Of a stretch of 64,000 bases of DNA, positions 1 to 8,910 are shown piece after piece. Both the position numbers and the translations under genes were made by a program. Source of the stretch: Enterobacter quasihormaechei (lineage in GTDB: Bacteria; Pseudomonadota; Gammaproteobacteria; Enterobacterales; Enterobacteriaceae); the NCBI RefSeq assembly GCF_004331385.1, contig NZ_SJON01000004.1:1-64000 (forward strand). Reading direction: 5' to 3'. The stretch's first letter is position 1, and each line of letters opens with the position of its first letter. The notes under the pieces are model-generated. The model ran no database searches and had not been told where the DNA came from. It worked only from the letters and a program-made list of their open reading frames with translations.

Positions 1-176
1 TTGCCTGTATAAAAACTTTTATTACCACGGTAGGGAGTGGCTCCGCTGGAGCAGGATTCAATGAGATCGTTGAATGTGTACACATCCCAATCTTCCGGGA
101 TTACGCCCATTTCAGTGAGCTTATAACCAGCTGGGACCGCCTTATCAACTTGCATCTTTAATACATTATCCATCAT
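1..176 (-). CDS. hsdS: Type I restriction specificity subunit HsdS, N-terminal fragment cut by window edge
   Basis: Only about the first 58 codons lie in the window. The reverse strand reads MMDNVLKMQVDKAVPAGYK and soon after GVIPEDWDVYTF, the usual opening of a target-recognition domain in HsdS proteins (G-x-I-P-x-x-W). The start ATG overlaps the hsdM stop in an ATGA junction, the normal coupling of hsdM and hsdS. HsdS should set the DNA site recognised by the methylase encoded upstream. The recognition sequence cannot be inferred from this fragment, and no hsdR for this system is inside the window. Confidence 0.85.
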   Translation of the reverse strand, partial: MMDNVLKMQVDKAVPAGYKLTEMGVIPEDWDVYTFNDLIESCSSGATPYRGNKSFYTG

Positions 177-2635
177 GCCCAGTCCAATCCCATTGCCTTC
201 AGATGGGCCGCTACTTTAGCTTCCAGTTCAGCCACATGATTGGATAGATGCGGTAGAGTTACACTATAACGTTCTTCCAGCTCTGTTACACGATTGGCCA
301 GCCGCTGCGTAACACGCTCAATCTCAGCTTCTAGACTACCAGCTAGGCTGGCCTGCCATTTATCTTGAACTAGCAGACTTTTAAGGTCGTTATCAGTGAG
401 TTTTGGATAATGAGCAAACACCGCAACATCCAGTTTTTCCTGTGCTTCTTTATATTCTTTTTTAGCTCGAGTTTCGGCATCGAACAACTTCTGAGTAGTT
501 TTCAGCACCTCCTTTTCTTCTTTATCTGTGGCGACTTTAAGTCGAGCTTTAATGCTGGCGGCTGTAACTTTCTCTTTGTCGTTCATCGCATCAGCAAGTA
601 GCCCATCTTCACCGCTATTTTCTTCAAGGAAACTTTCAAGTGTTTGCACTGTTTCGTCATAAGCGACTTGTAGCTGGTCTAGCTGTTCCTGCTCGGTAGC
701 AAAATAGCGAGCCACTAAAAGTGCTGGCGGCAACAGTTCTGCCTTATATTTCTTCTTACCAATGACCAGATCCGGCGTTTCTTTGAGTTTTTCGCCTTTT
801 TCCACAACCAGCTCACGTAGCACTTTGCCCGCCTGCCAGCCATCCTGACTCAGAACATAAACATCGTCCTGCATCACATCCATCCAGTAGTCCATCAGTA
901 ACTGATAGATGGCGTAGTTTTCAAGCAGCGGCACGTCAGTTGTGGCTTCAGAAGCATAGGCAGCGAGGAGACGCTCACCAATCTCTTCAATAAGCTGTTT
1001 CGGTGAGTCACCGCGAGAAATTTCTTCAAGCTGACAACTTGTAAACCATTTTTCAAATGGTATCAGTGCTCCTGTTTTGAAAGCGGCAAATTCCGGGTGC
1101 GCCAGAATAGCACTCTTAACTTTATCGGCCTCGACTCGGGCATTGCTGTAGCCAGGGCGATCAGGTTCAAACAGATCCTGTCGTAGCGTTGGGAAAACTT
1201 TCCAGTAAGCACTGAGAGCATCAATATCGCGATCGGGAATGCCACCAGCCAAATGGCCAGAAAGGTCGTGCAGATCTTCAGGATCACTGCTGTCGATATA
1301 GCGAGGGATATTGAGGTTGAAGTCGTTGGCCGCAATTTCTGACAGCGGTACCATGCGGCTGAAACGGGGGATTTCCTGCTCACGATTAAATGCATCGACA
1401 ATTTTATGGATGTCCTGGGCGCGTAGGCGATTTTTATTGCCGTCTTTAATAAAGCCCTTACTGGCATCGATCATAAAGATGCTTTGCTGACTTTCGCCAT
1501 TAGCATTGAAAGCTCGGAGCTGGGCATTTTCTTTATCGATGACAATGATGCATGCCGGAATGCCTGTGCCATAAAACAAGTTCGTGGGTAGGCCAATAAT
1601 TCCTTTGATATAACCCTGTTTGAGCAGATTTTCACGAATGCGCGCTTCAGCGTTGCCCCGGAATAGAACGCCGTGAGGCAGGATCACTGCGCCTTTACCT
1701 GTGCTCTTCAGACTTTTGATGATGTGCAACAGGAAAGCATAATCACCATTCTTTTCTGGCGGTGTACCCCAGATAAAACGGCCAAAAGGATCATTCGCAG
1801 CATCAAGTCCGCTGGTCCAGTTTTTGTTGGAGAAAGGGGGGTTGGCTACAGCAAAGTCGAAAGTTTTTAGGTTGTCGTTGCTATCTTTCCAGTATGGATC
1901 GGCTAGGGTGTTACCTTTCCAGATTTTAGCGGTGGCGTTGTCATGCAGGATCATGTTCATGCGTGCCAGTGCGCTGGTCGCATAATCCATCTCTTGCCCA
2001 TAGATGGTTAGTCCCTTGGGACCTGCTTCGTCACTGGCTTTCAACAACAATGAGCCTGAACCACAGGTAGGGTCATAAACGGTAGCATCCTGTGGTGTCT
2101 GTTTGCTGATACCAATCACTTTAGCCAGAATGCGTGACACCTCTGCAGGGGTATAAAACTGCCCCTTAGATTTACCTGACTCTGTAGCAAAGTGACGCAT
2201 CAAATATTCGTACGCATCACCCAGCAGATCGTCTCCGTCAACGCGGTTGGCTGAGAGGTCCAACCCTTCGAAGATTGCCACCAGCTTGGAAAGGCGGTCG
2301 ATCATTTCCTTGCCTTTACCCAGCTTGTCTTCATCATTGAAGTCGGCAATGTCGATAACACCTTTCAGGTCATTAGCTTCAGCCAGTAATCTGATGGTTT
2401 TGTTAATTTTTTCGCCAATTTCTTTGTTGCCCTTGAGAGCAACCATATCGTCGAAACTTGCACCTTCCGGCACTTCAATCATCGCGTAATGGTTGCCCTT
2501 AGCTTTGTCAGAGACGTACTTCATAAACAGTAGAGTCAACACATAGTCTTTGTACTGTGAAGCATCCATTCCGCCACGCAACTCGTCGCAGCTCGCCCAA
2601 AGGGAGGAGTAAAGTTCGTTCTTCTTGATAGCCAT
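173..2635 (-). CDS. hsdM: Type I restriction-modification DNA methyltransferase subunit HsdM (long form, 820 aa)
   Basis: N6-adenine methylase of a type I system. The protein opens with an HsdM_N-type helical domain (ELYSSLWASCDELRGG), then the SAM-binding motif DPTCGSGS near residue 190 and catalytic motif NPPFSN near residue 265. About 820 residues is much longer than the roughly 500 of type IA/IB HsdM; the C-terminal third is rich in charged helices and probably coiled coil. The reading frame is open further upstream, but the ATG at 2635 (MAIKKNELYSS) is chosen because conserved sequence begins there and the upstream extension runs into the preceding HNH gene. The stop overlaps the hsdS start. 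It is a different subtype from the HsdM at 21238-22827. Confidence 0.93.
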   Translation of the reverse strand: MAIKKNELYSSLWASCDELRGGMDASQYKDYVLTLLFMKYVSDKAKGNHYAMIEVPEGASFDDMVALKGNKEIGEKINKTIRLLAEANDLKGVIDIADFNDEDKLGKGKEMIDRLSKLVAIFEGLDLSANRVDGDDLLGDAYEYLMRHFATESGKSKGQFYTPAEVSRILAKVIGISKQTPQDATVYDPTCGSGSLLLKASDEAGPKGLTIYGQEMDYATSALARMNMILHDNATAKIWKGNTLADPYWKDSNDNLKTFDFAVANPPFSNKNWTSGLDAANDPFGRFIWGTPPEKNGDYAFLLHIIKSLKSTGKGAVILPHGVLFRGNAEARIRENLLKQGYIKGIIGLPTNLFYGTGIPACIIVIDKENAQLRAFNANGESQQSIFMIDASKGFIKDGNKNRLRAQDIHKIVDAFNREQEIPRFSRMVPLSEIAANDFNLNIPRYIDSSDPEDLHDLSGHLAGGIPDRDIDALSAYWKVFPTLRQDLFEPDRPGYSNARVEADKVKSAILAHPEFAAFKTGALIPFEKWFTSCQLEEISRGDSPKQLIEEIGERLLAAYASEATTDVPLLENYAIYQLLMDYWMDVMQDDVYVLSQDGWQAGKVLRELVVEKGEKLKETPDLVIGKKKYKAELLPPALLVARYFATEQEQLDQLQVAYDETVQTLESFLEENSGEDGLLADAMNDKEKVTAASIKARLKVATDKEEKEVLKTTQKLFDAETRAKKEYKEAQEKLDVAVFAHYPKLTDNDLKSLLVQDKWQASLAGSLEAEIERVTQRLANRVTELEERYSVTLPHLSNHVAELEAKVAAHLKAMGLDWA

Positions 2636-2817
2636 ATGGTGTCCGGTGAAAACAATGCATGTAACGCGGCAAAGAGGTGACGACACAATCGTCCAAATAG
2701 TTTCTGCCCCGTAAGAATTTACGAGAGAGTTTATCAAGTTGGTGGGGCTTCGACCATGGGCCTCGGCCTGCCGTAAAGGGGATTTTGATGACAGCATAAA
2801 TGCTTTTACAGAATCAG

Positions 2818-3711
2818 TTATTCCGAAAACAACGTTTTGAATTCTGTTTCTAGGGTAGCCAGATGTAGATTGATATATGCTCGCGACATAGCTGACCATT
2901 CTTCCTGACTATCTTCATATGCCTTTAATGACGCGATCTCATCAATAAAATGGGCTTCAAGGACATGGCGTTCTGTCGGTTTTAGCTGTGCAATGCTGTA
3001 GGCTAACCGACGAATACTGGTTACTCTTAAACTGATATCATCCAGTTTCTTTTTGCGTTTTTCCAGCAGTCGCTTGCGATTCAGTCCGCACAGACTGATG
3101 GTGGTTTCTGCCCGTTCATCTAGGGGTATGAGAAAAGGATAATTCAGTTGAGTAAAAATCCATTTTAGATGCCGGGTAGGATCATCCTTGCACGGGTTTA
3201 GGAGCAAAGGTTGTTCTCGGATTAAATGATGGCTGGGCCGGGTGCATCGCGCAGACTCACATGCAATCGGAAAATGATTCTGTTTACCGCTTAATCTCTC
3301 TATTGTTTCTAGATGTACTTGCCTATCAGACGTAAGAACATAATGCAATTTGCCACGATGGCTGTTGCAGTCGTTACAGCTGGGCAATAAATTATCCCAG
3401 TCAGCTGCCAGCCACCAATACCCAGGGTGTTTCGGCGCGCCAGTAACACCGCCTTTAGGACGGTAGTGTTCAACGGCCATCGGCTGAGTGGCTGAATAAT
3501 CCGTTTCGCAGTAGGCACACTTGTTATGAAAGAGGGTATTTAACGCTTTAACAACATCTGGTGCTTTGTACACTGCAAAAGGATAAGCCGATGTACCTGG
3601 TTTTTTCTGGTTATAATGGGCTTTTGCTTTTGTAAGCTCTGTCGCAGCAGCTGACTTGCTTCCTACTAGTGATGCTGGTTTTTTGATAAGACGCTTTTCA
3701 ACAAGGATCAT
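2818..3711 (-). CDS. PtuB-like HNH endonuclease, second gene of an HNH/ATPase operon
   Basis: A 297-residue protein with an HNH zinc-finger nuclease core: C65-x2-C68, the catalytic-type E81-H82 in VEHYRPKGG, then YWWLAADWDNLLPSC with C112-x2-C115 and N116. This pattern resembles the HNH effectors of Septu and retron-Ec78 systems (PtuB, TIGR02646-like). A later stretch, LLLNPCKDDPTRHL followed by an LNR motif, also occurs in the N-terminal part of the upstream ATPase protein, so the two share homologous modules. Its ATG overlaps the ATPase stop in an ATGA junction, so the pair is probably translated together. A 182-base gap separates it from hsdM. Role in phage defence is inferred from family and setting. 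Confidence 0.8.
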   Translation of the reverse strand: MILVEKRLIKKPASLVGSKSAAATELTKAKAHYNQKKPGTSAYPFAVYKAPDVVKALNTLFHNKCAYCETDYSATQPMAVEHYRPKGGVTGAPKHPGYWWLAADWDNLLPSCNDCNSHRGKLHYVLTSDRQVHLETIERLSGKQNHFPIACESARCTRPSHHLIREQPLLLNPCKDDPTRHLKWIFTQLNYPFLIPLDERAETTISLCGLNRKRLLEKRKKKLDDISLRVTSIRRLAYSIAQLKPTERHVLEAHFIDEIASLKAYEDSQEEWSAMSRAYINLHLATLETEFKTLFSE

Positions 3712-5852
3712 CGCTGTGCCTCCTGCAAGCTTTTGACAATCATTCTTACCGCATCCTGATGGAGTTTCTCGCGTTCCAAAGGCGTCTGGCGCGCCTGCTC
3801 GACATAGCGGGCAATACCCTCTGCGATAACACGCTGCACAGGGTTTCCGGACAATGCTCGGTATTGGCTCAGTTCTCTTTCAATATCATGGATCAATCTC
3901 TGCTGACCTGGCGTTCGTTGTATTGCATGCTCGTAACGTTTAAGTAGATTTTCAAGCTTACCGTCGAGCGTACTTAATAGCCCGAAATAGTCAGAGGTTA
4001 AAAGTTGTTCAATATCCATGCCTTGCAAAAGAGGCAACTCACTCAATTCGACAATCTGCTGATGGGGATCTCGGAAAAGCACGCGAACTTCATGTTGGGT
4101 TAGACCTCTAAGGCATAGTGGGTCATGTGTGGAAAAAATGAATTGAACACCAGGCATCGCGCGGCGTAATGCTGACACGACCTGAATCTTCCAGCGGGGA
4201 TGTAGATGCGTTTCAATTTCATCAATAAGTACGACTCCACGAGCCGATTCAAGACTTCTCCAGTAATGGGTCATTCTGAACATAATATCGAGGCTCATGG
4301 CAAACAAGGACTGATACCCGTCGCTCATCTTGCTGAGTGGTGTATCACGACCATGAGCGCGAACCAGAATATTGCGATGACTATCCCGCAGGAGAAACTC
4401 TCCTTGTTCCAGTGACAGAATTTCTTTCATTGCACGAGCAATAGAGGCAAAGAATTCATCATCTTTGTCCGCTAATTCGTTCGTAACATCCCGCAGCAGA
4501 GCAGTGGGATAAAATAGTGACTTCCCTACGGCAGTCCTCCGGGTTCGTTCACAGAAATACCGACGTGCACCGTAAGCGAGAACCATGAAGTCAGGCCAGT
4601 CATTGTCACTAAACACGAGCCCTTCATCCGAAATCGTTAATGTGCGCGTACTACCATCCTCTAGGGTGAGGGTAATGCTGGCAGGTTTCATATGGCTACG
4701 TTGCCAGCCTTCACGATCGCGTTGCAGGTAATTTTCGTAATCTAGGCGTAATAGATTACGTTGCTGTCGACTCATCAGGGCCAGGCAAATTCCCTGTAAA
4801 ATACTGCTTTTCCCGGTGGAATTTTCTCCTACTAACGCCACGCAGGGAGCTAAGTCTTCTGGTGGAGTAATATTAGTGAAATCAAGAGTAAAATCTTCAA
4901 AACTCTTAAAATTATGTAGTGTAATGCCTGTAACGAGTTGTGAGGCAAGACTACGACGTCTCTCATTTACTGCTTCGTTCGCCCAGTCTGCTTTTTGGTT
5001 TTTATCAGGAAGAGGAAAGGAAAAGTCAGACCAGAGACGTATAAGTTCGTTGAGTGGCAATGAAGAGTTCAGCACAGCATCTAGGGCACGGTTAAACGTA
5101 ATAAGTGGTTTATAGCGTAGATTTGTGTACTCACCAGCAACTATCCGCAGCAGGGTGTTGAGAAAAATAATCGCTACACCGGGGCGTTCCGTGTGAATTA
5201 GATAATGCTCCATGGTAAGCGTATTTGTATGCTGATTAAGTTCCGAGATTAAACTGATTATCTCCTCTTCACGCTTATATCGTAGTGGCTCCCGATTAAG
5301 CTGTAAAATTTCAATAGTGGTATGACCTTTCTCAGTGAGAGGTAACAATAAACCGTCACGTTGGATACTGAGATGCTCACAGGGATTATCGGCAGAGGGG
5401 TTCAGGAGTAAACTTTTTTCGGTTCTCTGCGCCTCTGACCACGTACACTGGATCTGAGCTGGACGTCCACTCAGGGGAAACCAGTTTGATCTCGCCCTAT
5501 TACATTCTCGACAGACCAATAGGAGATTTTGCCATTGATAGGCGAACCATCCGTAATAATCGGGGGCTACCTGACTGTTGATACCAAACCGTGCTCCTCC
5601 ACGGGGTCGGTAGTGATCAATTTCTGGAGTGTCGACACGTTGTTCACACCAGGCACATCGCCCCTGAAACTCACGCATCAACCTCATGCGAACCTCGTTG
5701 TTATATAACGGCTCAGGATCAAATGGCGGGCGGGAAAGCACGCGTTCTGCGGGCAATTGCTTGTAGTACTCTGCCAGCTCACGTCGTTGTTCACGAATTC
5801 TGCTAAAACTTAATGCTTCAGGCGGCACCCTGGATCTTGTGATTTTTCTCAT
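3708..5852 (-). CDS. HNH nuclease fused to SMC/RecF-type AAA ATPase (Septu-like)
   Basis: A 714-residue fusion. Residues 60-120 form an HNH finger (C66-x2-C69, D79-H80 in IDHYRPRGG, C114-x2-C117, N118). Residues 145-200 repeat the LLLNP...LNR block of the neighbouring HNH protein. An ATPase follows, with Walker A GENSTGKSS at 342-350, signature-like KMSDGYQSL, and Walker B/D-loop VVLIDEIETHLHPRW then FIFSTHDPLCLRG, as in PtuA, RecF and OLD-type ATPases. The frame is open to a GTG at 5888, but the ATG at 5852 is preferred: GGGAA lies 8 bases upstream and a -10 box at 5905-5910 would leave almost no leader for the GTG. Septu usually keeps the ATPase and HNH separate; here one HNH is fused and a second is encoded next door. 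Confidence 0.82.
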   Translation of the reverse strand: MRKITRSRVPPEALSFSRIREQRRELAEYYKQLPAERVLSRPPFDPEPLYNNEVRMRLMREFQGRCAWCEQRVDTPEIDHYRPRGGARFGINSQVAPDYYGWFAYQWQNLLLVCRECNRARSNWFPLSGRPAQIQCTWSEAQRTEKSLLLNPSADNPCEHLSIQRDGLLLPLTEKGHTTIEILQLNREPLRYKREEEIISLISELNQHTNTLTMEHYLIHTERPGVAIIFLNTLLRIVAGEYTNLRYKPLITFNRALDAVLNSSLPLNELIRLWSDFSFPLPDKNQKADWANEAVNERRRSLASQLVTGITLHNFKSFEDFTLDFTNITPPEDLAPCVALVGENSTGKSSILQGICLALMSRQQRNLLRLDYENYLQRDREGWQRSHMKPASITLTLEDGSTRTLTISDEGLVFSDNDWPDFMVLAYGARRYFCERTRRTAVGKSLFYPTALLRDVTNELADKDDEFFASIARAMKEILSLEQGEFLLRDSHRNILVRAHGRDTPLSKMSDGYQSLFAMSLDIMFRMTHYWRSLESARGVVLIDEIETHLHPRWKIQVVSALRRAMPGVQFIFSTHDPLCLRGLTQHEVRVLFRDPHQQIVELSELPLLQGMDIEQLLTSDYFGLLSTLDGKLENLLKRYEHAIQRTPGQQRLIHDIERELSQYRALSGNPVQRVIAEGIARYVEQARQTPLEREKLHQDAVRMIVKSLQEAQR

Positions 5853-5904
5853 GAGGTAATTCCCAATAAAAATGACAGGATAATACACCGCGTGAGAGGC
5901 GTAA

Positions 5905-5910
5905 ATTATA
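5905..5910 (-). promoter_or_regulatory. Probable -10 box for the HNH-ATPase operon
   Basis: The reverse strand reads TATAAT here, 52 bases before the chosen ATG. No good -35 hexamer is seen at 17 bases. The stretch 5853-6181 otherwise holds no recognisable gene. Confidence 0.45.
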
Positions 5911-6181
5911 GCTCATATTTCCCCTCTCGATTCTGATAGTAAAAGTCGGTCAAAGCGGTTCACAACTGGAACGGAGGAAGCAATGAGGTAACTGACATAT
6001 CATTGGCCTAAATTAGATGTTGCCCCACCGACGTATTATTGCTGTCAACAGGTGGTACTAGAAACTTTCACGATAATGTAATGACTGGGGGGCAACACGG
6101 TCTTTACAAACCTGAGGTGAGACACCGTAATAGCAGGAAAAATCACGTAGAAGTGGAACTGACCCCCTGAATGCTATTGGC

Positions 6182-6802
6182 TTATCTGATACTTCCCCCG
6201 AATGAGCGTTCTTCCTTGTTGTAGGACTTGGTGTGTTCTTTGGCAAAATAGCTTAAGTGGCTCCGTAGTTTCAGTAACTGTTGCCCAAAGCGGTCCACCC
6301 GAAGGCGCTCCAGATAGTGTGGCGTGTTGTTGAGGGAAACCAGCGTTCTGTACTCAGGGTATCCGAGCAGACCCAGCGCACTTAGCCAGGCCTCGCAGAT
6401 GTAACTCCCCAGGTTATGGCCTTCCTTTGAATAATTCCCCAAGCCGTTAAAAGTATCTTTGTTAACGAATATCGCCATGTGGTAATGAGACTTACCGCTT
6501 TTCCCCACTTCTCGTACCCACAGATTTCTAAGTTCAGTTGGACATACCTGGTTTTCTTCCCGCTTACGTCGTTTCTGATGGGTTGCTATACGGGCATTCA
6601 GCGCCCCTTTGAAGCGTTCCATTAATCCTGGCCTGAGGTCAGGGTTGCAGACGGTGCTGTCACCGTTATCGCGGTACTCAGGCAGTCTGAGAACGAAGGT
6701 GAATACGGCTGTTCTGGCATGGGCATTTGTTGCAAAGTTGGTGACATCCGTCATACGTTTCATATAACCAGAATTCAATGGGCCAAATTTACTGTCGGTC
6801 AT
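6182..6802 (-). CDS. Inovirus Gp2-like / YagK-YfjJ domain protein
   Basis: A 206-residue protein with features of the inovirus Gp2 / YagK-YfjJ family found in P4- and CP4-type elements: an early FTFVLRLPEYR strand, a central LWVREVGKSGKSHYHMAIFVNKD segment with paired histidines like a rolling-circle initiator (HUH-like) core, and a C-terminal YFAKEHTK motif. Family members are thought to be replication-protein derivatives carried by satellites and cryptic prophages; the activity of this copy is unknown. The ATG at 6802 has AGGAG eight bases upstream. It is the leftmost recognisable gene of the CP4-like block and reads away from alpA. Confidence 0.72.
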   Translation of the reverse strand: MTDSKFGPLNSGYMKRMTDVTNFATNAHARTAVFTFVLRLPEYRDNGDSTVCNPDLRPGLMERFKGALNARIATHQKRRKREENQVCPTELRNLWVREVGKSGKSHYHMAIFVNKDTFNGLGNYSKEGHNLGSYICEAWLSALGLLGYPEYRTLVSLNNTPHYLERLRVDRFGQQLLKLRSHLSYFAKEHTKSYNKEERSFGGSIR

Positions 6803-6855
6803 AAGTATTACTCCTGTTAGTTTGTTTCAGACGAGCGAATCTCCTGCCAGAGCGA

Positions 6856-7029
6856 ATGGCAGTGATGAATTTACGGATGGGGATTAATGTGTCAGAGGGT
6901 GAAAAAGGCAGAGTGCTGCCGGATATTTATCAACAAACGCAGATGCGATTACTGGTGGTGAATGTTTCACTGACAGATATTCATGCAATGCTGATTAGTA
7001 TTGACAACAACCATTACCAGTTATCGTAA
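6856..7029 (+). CDS. Small hypothetical ORF (57 aa)
   Basis: An open frame from ATG 6856 encodes MAVMNLRMGINVSEGEKGRV and continues to a stop at 7027-7029. It sits between the Gp2-like gene and the AT-rich region. Composition is protein-like, but no good ribosome binding site is seen and the family is not recognised. It may be a fragment of a longer regulatory protein or spurious. Confidence 0.25.
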   Translation: MAVMNLRMGINVSEGEKGRVLPDIYQQTQMRLLVVNVSLTDIHAMLISIDNNHYQLS

Positions 7030-7119
7030 GTCAATATTCATCAGGATAACGTCAACCCTGTCTGGCATCTCGGTTAAATATTGACAGGCACTTCCTCATC
7101 AGTTTTATCATTAATTAAC

Positions 7120-7330
7120 AGCGTACTCTCACTCCGTATACTTAACGTTTTATATATTAAGCTCTACCACATACTTAACTTGGTAAAAGAGCATATTGTA
7201 AATATACATCATAAGTATTTATAAGTACTCGCATGCGTTTATACTTATAAGTGCATGAGTTTACACATGCCCTTATATATGAGTTATATATAACCTTATA
7301 TAATATATATACTGTGCAAATGACCACATC
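7120..7330. repeat. AT-rich region with interleaved short palindromes
   Basis: A gene-free stretch dense in TA steps. ACTTATAAGT is a perfect 10-base palindrome around 7243-7252, TTATAAGT recurs at about 7220, GCATGC and GCATGAG occur in the middle, and runs such as TTATATAA and ATATATAT follow at 7275-7310. It lies upstream of alpA. Satellite elements of the P4 type carry replication or regulatory repeats in comparable AT-rich segments, so an origin or control region is possible. That role is an inference. Confidence 0.4.
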
Positions 7331-7426
7331 AAATATATAACAAAGCCTTCTCTGGTGCGGGGCCGTTTATTTATCACGCTCATTTTTTACTCCAGGGTTA
7401 ACTATTCAGAACACAATAAATAAATC

Positions 7427-7666
7427 TTATTTCGAGGTTCTTTCAGACAGACATACTCCGTTACCGCGTGAATTCGCAATACGTTGCTGCATCCAGGTTT
7501 CGACTTCACTCTTCAGCCAGCGGGAGCTGCGACCCAGCTTGATGGGCTTCGGGAACTGGCCTTCGCTGATGAGTTTGTAGAACCATTTATCCGTCATTTC
7601 GGTATAGGTGGTGATGAATGCCATATCGACAAGCTGGTCGCTCAGCAATGCGGGGGATGTGTTCAT
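7427..7666 (-). CDS. alpA: AlpA-family phage regulatory protein (excisionase-like)
   Basis: A 79-residue MerR/Xis-like winged-helix protein. The typical AlpA pattern is present: VDMAFITTYTEMTDKWFYKLI, then GQFPKPIKLGRSSRWLKSEV and a terminal helix ending in arginine-rich residues. Such proteins activate excision or late genes in P4-like and CP4-57 elements by binding DNA near the integrase gene. An AGGAG lies 8 bases before the ATG at 7666. No integrase gene is seen in this window, so the target is not obvious. Confidence 0.88.
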   Translation of the reverse strand: MNTSPALLSDQLVDMAFITTYTEMTDKWFYKLISEGQFPKPIKLGRSSRWLKSEVETWMQQRIANSRGNGVCLSERTSK

Positions 7667-7870
7667 GGGGATATCTCCTTTACGTTAAAAGTGAAGGAGG
7701 AATGACTATGCTCCGGGTTGTGTTGCAGCCTTCCTCAGAGGATAGGAAGGTCGTGTAAATAAATACGTCGCATGCTGCAGGACAGGCATCTTATCCTGCC
7801 CCAGGAAAAGGTTACCCCTTATGTATTCAAAGCACCTGAGTGTGCTATCTTACTGAAATTAAAATGCAGT

Positions 7871-7930
7871 AAAAAAGGTGCTGCACTTTTTTGTTATATA
7901 AAGTGCCACACTTATGGAGACAAAAGTGCC
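7871..7930 (+). promoter_or_regulatory. Promoter and repeated GTGC/AAGTG palindromes before the RHH gene
   Basis: GTGCTGCAC (7879-7887) is a perfect palindrome inside A- and T-runs, AAGTGCCACACTT (7901-7913) is a second AAGTG/CACTT palindrome, and a third half copy AAAAGTGCC overlaps the start codon. A TATA-like box (7894-7900) lies between them. Repeated half-sites directly before a ribbon-helix-helix protein suggest autorepression. Confidence 0.4.
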
Positions 7931-8858
7931 CAGCCATCATCGAATCACTGTCAACCTGCCAACCCGAGAGTTCTGCAGTTCCCTGAAGGGACTGGCACAG
8001 AAGCGAGAGTTGACGATGTCCAGACTTGTCCTGGACATCGTCATTGCATGCCTGAGGTTTGATGCTTCCTCAGCCCGCTTTCTGGAAGAGTTACGTCATG
8101 ACTTAAAAGAAGGGAATTCAGGTGAAGAAAGCTTTAACGGAAATGAGACGGGGATTTTACATCGCACAACCAAAGTGGTACCGAAAAAGGATGCCGGCGA
8201 TACCTGGGAGCAGATTGTACTGAAAGCTCAGGAATGTCGACTTCCTGATTATGTATTCACAATGTCTGAAAAAAGCAGTCAGGGCGGGTTCCACTCTGAC
8301 GCTAAAAGGAAAATGAGTGATACCGCCAGAGAAGAAATGCGGAAGGTTTTGAAAAAATATATTTTGAGTAAGGTACCTGCGATTACCAGTCAACTTGGTG
8401 GAACCCCTGCTTTTCTTCATATGTTCGTCAAAAAAGCAATGGTTAAGTATTATGAGGATAATGACACAGGCTGTAATGTCAGAATTCAGATCACATTGCA
8501 TGTGTTACCTCTTTTTTTGAATGATGTCAGGAATAGCAGACTTGATTTTCCCGGGATCAGATTCCGACAGTTCAAAGCTCTGGCTGTTAAAGGCTGGGAT
8601 AAAAGTAAATATGAAAAGATGGTGTTTATTGAGAATGCTTCAGAAACGAAGTCAGGAGGGTATTTTACCGGTATGGCCTGGAATAAGGTGGGGAATACAG
8701 ATGAAATTTATGAGGGCTATGAGATTTTTAATACAGGCAGTGCAGAAGAACTACATAATATATATTGCAGAGTTCATATGAACGACCGGGATGTGAAACT
8801 CAAAAATACAATAACGGTTTCACTTCCAGGAAAAGATAACCCGACATTACCAGAGTGA
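7926..8858 (+). CDS. Ribbon-helix-helix N-terminal protein of unknown function
   Basis: About 310 residues. The N-terminus (HHRITVNLPTREFCSSLKGL then LTMSRLVLDIVIACLRF) has the strand plus two helices of a ribbon-helix-helix DNA-binding fold. The remaining 250 residues are not recognised; they are mixed alpha/beta without clear membrane segments or catalytic motifs. The frame is open from ATG 7914, but GTG 7926 has GGAGA five bases upstream while the ATG has none, so GTG is preferred. It precedes the YeeP-like GTPase by about 50 bases on the same strand and could be an island regulator that binds the palindromes overlapping its own start. Confidence 0.6.
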   Translation: MPSHHRITVNLPTREFCSSLKGLAQKRELTMSRLVLDIVIACLRFDASSARFLEELRHDLKEGNSGEESFNGNETGILHRTTKVVPKKDAGDTWEQIVLKAQECRLPDYVFTMSEKSSQGGFHSDAKRKMSDTAREEMRKVLKKYILSKVPAITSQLGGTPAFLHMFVKKAMVKYYEDNDTGCNVRIQITLHVLPLFLNDVRNSRLDFPGIRFRQFKALAVKGWDKSKYEKMVFIENASETKSGGYFTGMAWNKVGNTDEIYEGYEIFNTGSAEELHNIYCRVHMNDRDVKLKNTITVSLPGKDNPTLPE

Positions 8859-8910
8859 GCACGGCAGCCAGTATTGCTGCTGCACTGTTGTTTAACTCAC
8901 GGAGGTAAAG

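Noticed and set aside
2636-2899. Upstream extension of the hsdM frame (88 codons)
   Set aside because: It overlaps the preceding HNH gene, lacks conserved sequence and starts before the recognised HsdM N-terminus.
5853-5888. GTG-started 12-residue extension of the HNH-ATPase
   Set aside because: No ribosome binding site, and the -10 box would leave almost no 5' leader.
6058-6246. 62-codon minus-strand frame near the end of the Gp2-like gene
   Set aside because: It overlaps the real gene, has no start signal and its composition is not protein-like.
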